Source: Alkalinema sp. CAN_BIN05 (GTDB taxonomy: Bacteria; Cyanobacteriota; Cyanobacteriia; Leptolyngbyales; Leptolyngbyaceae). Taken from it: DNA of 7,473 nt. The notes under the pieces were generated by a model. The model did not search any database and was not told the origin of the DNA. It saw only the letters and a list, made by a program, of their open reading frames with translations. Made by a program: the position numbers and the translations under genes. The stretch spans positions 1 to 7,473 of the forward strand of contig JAJAYH010000440.1 in assembly GCA_026786325.1 (NCBI GenBank). Reading direction: 5' to 3'. Position 1 is the stretch's first letter. The number at the start of each line of letters is the position of its first letter. Shown in pieces: positions 1 to 3,106 of the stretch.

Positions 1-545
1 CTCAGGCCGTTGGGGATGAGAATGCTCAGGCGAATGGATTGTTTAAAGTAGGAAGACTGTATTATCGGCTAGATGATCGACATCAAGATGCGCTTGAGAA
101 TTATGATCAAGCTCTTGTTCTTTATCAATCTTCAAAAAATCGTCAGGGAGAAGCGAATACGTTACAAGCGATCGGCGATGTCCTTCAATTCCTAGATCAG
201 AGTCAGGACGCGTTAAATCGGTATGAAACGGCGATCGAAATCTATCGTCAAGTGGGCGATCGTCTGGGAGAAGCGAATACGTTAAAAGCGATCGGGGATT
301 TAGAAGAAGATCCAAAAAATGGACTAAATCGATTTAATCAAGCGATGCAAATTTATCAAGAAATCGGCGATCAATATAGTCAAGCGCGAATTTTGGCGAC
401 TTCTCTTGCACCTGCTTATATCAAACTCAATCAATCTTACCAAGCAAAAGAATCCTATGAAAAAGCACTGAAATACTTTGAAGAAATTGATCTAGAAGCT
501 GGCATCGAATCTTGCAAAGACAAACTCAGAAATCTCAATCAATAA
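1..545 (+). CDS. TPR-repeat protein, C-terminal part (5' end outside window)
   Basis: The frame is open from base 3 with no stop upstream, so this is the C-terminal 180 or so residues of a longer protein. It is a run of helical repeats of about 40 residues with the signature G-D-x-x-x-E-A-N-T-L-x-A-I-G-D and A-x-x-x-Y-x-x-A-(I/L)-x-(I/L)-Y, the long TPR type common in cyanobacterial TPR/CHAT and TPR/NB-ARC proteins. These repeats act as protein-binding scaffolds. Two repeats are nearly identical at DNA level, exactly 120 bp apart (146-179 and 266-299, two mismatches). The next repeat (E-E-D-P-K-N-G-L) has a short first helix and looks degenerate. No catalytic domain, membrane segment or signal is visible in this part, so the full protein's function cannot be told. 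The stop is TAA at 543-545, and the same frame stays open afterwards (see the relic at 546-728). Confidence 0.85.
   Translation, partial: QAVGDENAQANGLFKVGRLYYRLDDRHQDALENYDQALVLYQSSKNRQGEANTLQAIGDVLQFLDQSQDALNRYETAIEIYRQVGDRLGEANTLKAIGDLEEDPKNGLNRFNQAMQIYQEIGDQYSQARILATSLAPAYIKLNQSYQAKESYEKALKYFEEIDLEAGIESCKDKLRNLNQ
146..299 (+). repeat. 120-bp-period tandem repeat inside the TPR gene
   Basis: Bases 146-179 and 266-299 match at 32 of 34 positions with an exact 120-bp spacing (40 codons). This marks a recent duplication or gene conversion of one TPR unit. The mismatches are at 165/285 and 176/296. Confidence 0.75.
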
Positions 546-728
546 TCTATAAATCCTCGCGACCCTGTCTCACCAAAAATAGGTGACGATCGGACTCCCC
601 GCAAGAAAAAGCCACAGCTTCCCCTTTGGCAAAGTGCGTTGGTCGTTCTGTTGTTGAGCATTGGCTGGCTGGCCGTAAAACCCCATGCTCCCGCGCTACA
701 GAATGGTCAAATAAGACAGGTGAAGTGA
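546..728 (+). pseudogene. Membrane-protein-like coding relic, no start codon
   Basis: Directly after the TPR stop the same frame stays open from 546 to a TGA at 726-728. It translates to a basic stretch (P-R-K-K-K-P-Q-L-P-L-W), then a convincing hydrophobic helix (A-L-V-V-L-L-L-S-I-G-W-L-A-V), then K-P-H-A-P-A-L-Q-N-G. That is the layout of an N-terminal signal-anchor. No ATG, GTG or TTG start precedes the helix in a sensible place. A 14-nt segment (708-721) absent from the second copy at 1306-1377 shifts the frame at the end. If it is removed, the frame runs on to a TGA at 779-781 that overlaps the brnT start codon. I read this as a gene fragment or dispersed repeat, not an expressed gene. 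An alternative is the C-terminal tail of a TPR protein split by the TAA at 543-545. The family is not recognised. Confidence 0.35.
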
Positions 729-731
729 GAA
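646..731 (+). repeat. Direct repeat copy A, left of brnTA
   Basis: Bases 664-707 match 1324-1367 at 43 of 44 positions (difference at 673/1333), with weaker similarity extending left to 646/1306. Copy A carries 14 extra bases (708-721) lying between GGT triplets, as expected of slippage or deletion between short direct repeats. The match then resumes for 10 bp (722-731 with 1368-1377). The pair flanks the toxin-antitoxin operon in the same orientation. Confidence 0.85.
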
Positions 732-765
732 GTGCGATCGTTAAATGCGATGAGACCTTCTGTGG

Positions 766-771
766 CATAAT
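766..771 (+). promoter_or_regulatory. Possible -10 element of the brnTA promoter
   Basis: CATAAT matches five of six bases of the TATAAT consensus and lies six bases before the brnT ATG. No good -35 sits at 16-18 bp. If used, the transcript would be nearly leaderless. A short dyad ATCG-N7-CGAT just upstream could serve as an operator. This is weak and based only on motif match. Confidence 0.25.
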
Positions 772-777
772 GATAGA

Positions 778-1056
778 ATGAAGTTTGATTGGAACCCCAT
801 CAAAGCAGAGCGCAACGAGACCAAACACAATGTCTCTTTCCAAGAAGCAGCAAGTGTATTTGATGACCCTCTCTCCATAACCTTTCCCGATCCCGCACAT
901 TCGATCGAGGAAGAACGCACTATCATTATTGGGCAATCTAAAAATGGTCGTTTACTCTTTGTCTCCCACCTCGATCGAAATAACATAACCCGTATCATTA
1001 GCGCCCGTGAAGTAACCCGTTCTGAAAAGCGAATTTACGAGGAAGAATTTTTATGA
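778..1056 (+). CDS. brnT: BrnT family ribonuclease toxin (type II toxin-antitoxin)
   Basis: This 92-aa protein belongs to the BrnT (DUF497) family. These are small RelE-like-fold ribonucleases that inhibit translation and are neutralised by BrnA. The family pattern is clear: it starts M-K-F-D-W-N-P-x-K-A-x-x-N-x-x-K-H-x-V-S-F-x-E-A, with F-D-D-P-L near residues 28-32, and ends with G-R-L-L-F-V-S-H and R-I-I-S-A-R-E-V-T-R-S-E-K-R-I-Y-E-E. Length is normal. The start at 778 is fixed by the conserved N-terminus, though no Shine-Dalgarno motif precedes it. A CATAAT at 766-771 would place transcription start almost on the ATG, so a very short or absent leader is possible. The TGA stop overlaps the brnA ATG (ATGA, 1053-1056), showing translational coupling in the standard toxin-then-antitoxin order. 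No disabling change is visible. Function is inferred from family membership. Confidence 0.92.
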   Translation: MKFDWNPIKAERNETKHNVSFQEAASVFDDPLSITFPDPAHSIEEERTIIIGQSKNGRLLFVSHLDRNNITRIISAREVTRSEKRIYEEEFL

Positions 1057-1298
1057 ATAACAAAGATCTTAGCCCCATTCATCCTGAAGACTTAGACGAT
1101 GACTTACTGCCTGAGTATGACGAAGACACGCTCAGAACACTTCTAAAAAGCGGCATACGTGGCAAATACATCGATCGTTATCGCCAAGGCACCAATCTGA
1201 TCAAGCTCGATCCCGACATCGCCGCCGCATTTCCTACCGAGCAAGCCGTCAACGAAGCACTCCGCAAACTACTAGACAACATTAGTCTCGTCGCTTAA
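1053..1298 (+). CDS. brnA: BrnA family antitoxin
   Basis: This 81-aa partner of BrnT has an acidic N-terminal half (D-L-D-D-D-L-L-P-E-Y-D-E-D-T-L). A C-terminal segment, N-L-I-K-L-D-P-D-I-A-A-A-F followed by a helix E-Q-A-V-N-E-A-L-R-K-L-L, is compatible with the ribbon-helix-helix DNA-binding part of BrnA/DUF4415-like antitoxins. In this family the antitoxin binds the toxin and represses the shared promoter. The start is supported by the 4-bp overlap with brnT and by a Shine-Dalgarno GAGGA at 1039-1043, nine bases upstream. That site is much better than anything before brnT and would favour antitoxin excess. The gene ends eight bases before the second direct repeat. Identification rests on position plus C-terminal pattern, so it is slightly less certain than for the toxin. 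Confidence 0.85.
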   Translation: MNNKDLSPIHPEDLDDDLLPEYDEDTLRTLLKSGIRGKYIDRYRQGTNLIKLDPDIAAAFPTEQAVNEALRKLLDNISLVA

Positions 1299-1305
1299 GT
1301 CACCC

Positions 1306-1377
1306 TTCTGTGGTTAGGCAATAGCTGGCTGGTCGTAAAACCCCATGCTCCCGCGCTACAGAATGGTGAAGTGAGAA
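1306..1377 (+). repeat. Direct repeat copy B, right of brnTA
   Basis: This is the second copy of the repeat at 646-731, starting eight bases after the brnA stop. It keeps the same coding-like frame (W-L-V-V-K-P-H-A-P-A-L-Q-N-G-E-V-R), then reaches TAA at 1386-1388. Its hydrophobic stretch is degraded (L-L-W-L-G-N-S-W) compared with copy A. A 10-bp word, CCTTCTGTGG, at 1304-1313 also occurs at 756-765 just before brnT. It may mark a recombination junction. Confidence 0.8.
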
Positions 1378-1476
1378 CGTCGAATTAAGAGATACTTCTA
1401 CATTACAATTAAGAAAGTCTTGACTCTGAAAGTAGTTGATAGTCCTCTCTAGTAACTCTGTCATGGTCTAATCAGT
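1378..1476 (+). other. Leader region of xisH, no gene seen
   Basis: This AT-rich stretch lies between repeat copy B and the xisH ATG. TTGACT at 1420-1425 resembles a -35 box, but no convincing -10 lies at the right distance and no Shine-Dalgarno precedes the ATG at 1477. The xisHI promoter is presumably here but cannot be placed with confidence. Confidence 0.3.
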
Positions 1477-1538
1477 ATGCCCGCTAAAGATCTCTTTCAT
1501 GATTGTGTAAGAACTGCCTTGATCAAGGACGGCTGGAT

Positions 1539-1546
1539 AATTAGTC
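1539..1546 (+). repeat. Target site duplication, left copy (AATTAGTC)
   Basis: The 8-bp AATTAGTC immediately left of the IS is repeated exactly at 2304-2311. IS1-family elements usually make 8-9 bp duplications. A ninth shared base (G) is ambiguous because the IS itself begins with G. Confidence 0.93.
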
Positions 1547-1570
1547 GGCGTTGCATAATTAAGGTATGAA
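1547..1570 (+). repeat. Left terminal inverted repeat of the IS
   Basis: It starts GGCGTTGCA and ends GGTATGAA. It pairs with the complement of 2280-2303 at 20 of 24 positions: the outer 9 and inner 8 are perfect and the middle 7 are mostly mismatched. Confidence 0.93.
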
Positions 1571-2276
1571 CTATGAGGATTTCCCTATGAAATGTCCTGA
1601 GTGCAACAGTACTAATATACGTAAAAATGGTATTAAACGAGGTAAACAAAATCACATCTGCTATGACTGTCGTCGTCAGTTTGTGATTCATAATGATGAG
1701 ACTCCGGGCTACAGTGATGAAACTAAGCAAGAATGTCTAAAAATGTATGTCAATGGCATGGGTTTCCGGGCTATTGAACGAGTGAAAGGGGGTTCATCAT
1801 ACAACTATTATCAATTGGGTTCGGATTGTTGGTGAAAACCTTCCTGATGCCTATGAACCAGACCAGATTCCTCAAGTTGGAGAATTGCATGAATTACAAA
1901 CCTTTGTTCGGTCAAAAAAAACAAGATCTGGCTGTGGACTGCCGTTGACCATTTCAAAGTGGGAATTTTAGGGTGGGTTTTAGGCGATCATAGTGCGGAA
2001 ACCTTTGGCCTGCTATGGGCGGTGGTTGCAACCTGGCAATGCTACTTCTATGTCACGGATGGCTGGTCGGTTTACCCGTGCTTCATACCAGACGGAGATC
2101 AAATTGTTAGTAAGACTTATATGACTCGGGTCGAAGGGGAGAATACAAGACTCCGCCACTATCTAGCCCGCTTACATCGAAAGACTCTGTGTTATTCCAA
2201 GTCCGAAGAAATGCTGAGACACTCGATTAGATTGCTACTTCATTATCTCAAATTTTGGGATGTGCCGATACCTTGA
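1566..2276 (+). pseudogene. IS1-family transposase (InsA/InsB type), frame-disrupted
   Basis: IS1 transposases join an InsA DNA-binding part to an InsB DDE catalytic part, usually by a -1 ribosomal frameshift. Here the first part (1566 onward; a second ATG at 1587 is an alternative start) has a zinc ribbon, C-P-E-C ... C-Y-D-C-R-R-Q-F, and a helix-turn-helix-like M-G-F-R-A-I-E-R. At a run of five G (1788-1792) the expected sequence (K-G-V-H-H-T-T-I-I-N-W-V) moves to the +1 frame, while the original frame stops at 1833-1835. That middle frame stops at 1969-1971. Shifting by -1 on A8 (1914-1921) enters the catalytic frame (N-K-I-W-L-W-T-A-V-D-H-F, then Y-V-T-D-G-W and R-V-E-G-E-N-T-R-L-R), ending at 2274-2276. 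The A8 shift may be programmed, but the G-run shift looks like damage. The usual D-E-(L/W) near the start of the catalytic part reads L-H-E-L, so the first catalytic Asp is probably lost. It is likely inactive. Confidence 0.85.
1914..1922 (+). promoter_or_regulatory. A8C slippery site, candidate programmed -1 frameshift
   Basis: Eight A residues followed by C contain the A-AAA-AAC type motif used in the IS1 family to make the InsAB' fusion. A -1 slip here carries the middle frame (T-F-V-R-S-K-K) into N-K-I-W-L-W, exactly the family's sequence. A simple deletion in a run of A would look the same, so programming is inferred from family habit. Confidence 0.55.
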
Positions 2277-2279
2277 GCC

Positions 2280-2303
2280 TTCATACCGCAAATCTGCAAC
2301 GCC
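2280..2303 (-). repeat. Right terminal inverted repeat of the IS
   Basis: Read on the complement it starts GGCGTTGCA and ends GGTATGAA, matching 1547-1570 at 20 of 24 positions. It begins four bases after the transposase stop. Confidence 0.93.
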
Positions 2304-2311
2304 AATTAGTC
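2304..2311 (+). repeat. Target site duplication, right copy (AATTAGTC)
   Basis: An exact repeat of 1539-1546 immediately outside the right end of the IS. The next bases, GTGATCC, continue the xisH reading frame. Confidence 0.93.
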
Positions 2312-2645
2312 GTGATCCTTACAGTCTGAAGGTGGGGAAGAAAGATCTTTTTATAGATTTGGGAGCTGAAAAAATACTGGCGGCTGAGAAAGGCTTACAG
2401 AAAATTGCGATCGAAATCAAAAGTTTTGTGGGGGCTTCTGAAATTAAAGATTTAGAGTTAGCGATCGGTCAATATGTTTTGTATGAAAATGTTTTAGCCC
2501 GTGTCGAACCCGATCGAGTCCTTTATCTAGCCATCCGAGAATCTAGTTTTCTTAAATTATTTGAACAGGAAATCGGTCAAATTCTTCTAGAAAACGATGT
2601 CCTTAAGTTATTGACGTTCAATCCTGAAACAGAGGTTTTAGTTCA

Positions 2646-2981
2646 ATGGATCGATTAATGCAGTATCGCCAAATTATCCGATCGGTACTTCAACCCTATG
2701 TTGAAATATCCTATGCCAATGTTCAAGTCAGAAATCTTGCAGCATTTGATGATCAGACCAATCAATATGTGATCCTTTCCGAAGGATGGGATCGTCAGCA
2801 GCATCTCCATGGTTGTTTGATTCATATTGAAATCGTGAATGGTAAAGTTTGGGTTCAAGTGGATGGAACAGAAGATGGTATTGCAGAAGCATTAATCCAG
2901 GCAGGTATCCCAAAAACAGAAATTGTATTGGGATTTCATGAACCTGAAATTCGTCCTTACACCGGATTTGCGATCGCATAA
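2646..2981 (+). CDS. xisI: XisI family protein, intact
   Basis: This 111-aa protein matches the XisI family (fdxN-element excision controlling factor). It begins M-D-R-L-M-Q-Y-R-Q-I-I, has a central W-D-R-Q-Q-H-L-H-G-C-L-I-H-I-E-I then K-V-W-V-Q-V-D-G-T-E-D-G-I-A, and ends I-V-L-G-F-H-E-P near a conserved F-A. XisI normally accompanies XisH and probably binds it. A general cellular role is not settled. The start at 2646 is preferred over the ATG at 2658: it gives the family's M-D-x-x-x-x-Y-R start and follows a GAGG at 2632-2635, ten bases upstream. It overlaps the end of xisH by 13 bases, so the pair was translationally coupled. With xisH cut by the IS, xisI expression now depends on read-through from upstream or on a promoter in or after the IS. 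The frame has no damage. Confidence 0.92.
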   Translation: MDRLMQYRQIIRSVLQPYVEISYANVQVRNLAAFDDQTNQYVILSEGWDRQQHLHGCLIHIEIVNGKVWVQVDGTEDGIAEALIQAGIPKTEIVLGFHEPEIRPYTGFAIA

Positions 2982-3060
2982 AAATTACCTCTCGATCGGT
3001 ATTTTCACGCGAGATCTTTAGTCTACACTGCAATAGAAACGATGGATGATGTCCCGATCA

Positions 3061-3101
3061 GCATTGAGAATGAAGAAAATTTATTTCACCATTCTCAATG
3101 C
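3061..3101. terminator. Large hairpin between convergent genes, likely bidirectional terminator
   Basis: Arms 3061-3072 (GCATTGAGAATG) and 3090-3101 are perfect complements of 12 bp with a 17-base loop, inside which GAAA/TTTC can add four more pairs. It lies 79 bases after the xisI stop and five bases past the end of the oppositely oriented 900-aa gene. The + strand downstream side is moderately T-rich but has no clean U-tract. The rest of the gap (2982-3060) shows nothing else. Confidence 0.65.
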
Positions 3102-3106
3102 CCTAT

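Larger units (their letters stand above)
1547..2303 (+). mobile_element. IS1-family insertion sequence, 757 bp, complete ends
   Basis: This is a full-length element, close to the 768 bp of classical IS1, with both ends intact. The terminal inverted repeats begin GGCGTTGCA and match at 20 of 24 positions. An 8-bp direct duplication of the target flanks it. Inside is one transposase gene in IS1 layout: an N-terminal zinc-ribbon part, then a DDE catalytic part. It lies in the same orientation as xisH. Clean, undamaged ends and an exact duplication suggest a fairly recent insertion, but the transposase frame carries defects, so movement may need a transposase supplied by another copy. Confidence 0.95.
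1477..2658 (+). pseudogene. xisH: xisH interrupted by an IS1-family element
   Basis: The 5' part (1477-1546, starting M-P-A-K-D-L-F-H-D) and the 3' part (2312-2658, resuming R-D-P-Y-S-L-K-V-G) join exactly when the IS (1547-2303) and one target copy are removed. The join gives a 138-aa XisH of normal family length. XisH was first known as a factor needed, with XisI, for fdxN-element excision in heterocystous cyanobacteria, but the pair is widespread in cyanobacteria and its general role is unclear. Restored residues D35/D39 (K-K-D-L-F-I-D-L-G-A-E) and E58-I-K60 (I-A-I-E-I-K-S-F) fit a PD-(D/E)XK nuclease-like core. The break falls between codon 23 and the core. From the native ATG, translation now stops at 1567-1569 after 30 aa. 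The 3' part stays open from a GTG at 2260 inside the IS, giving a possible 132-aa chimera. The gene's end overlaps xisI by 13 bases. Confidence 0.93.

Noticed and set aside
547..998. Long minus-strand open frames opposite brnT and repeat copy A (129 and 85 aa)
   Set aside because: They lie antisense to the well-supported brnT gene and the repeat, show no family pattern, and are explained as shadow frames.
1420..1460. TTGACT (1420-1425) as a full promoter for xisHI
   Set aside because: No acceptable -10 box sits 16-18 bp downstream, so only a general leader region is reported.
1959..2276. A separate 105-aa gene starting at GTG 1959
   Set aside because: The frame continues upstream as the IS1 catalytic domain (N-K-I-W-L-W-T-A-V-D from 1920), so it is the tail of the transposase and not its own gene.
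2655..3033. Minus-strand open frames opposite xisI
   Set aside because: They are antisense to an intact, family-matched xisI and have no supporting start or homology pattern.
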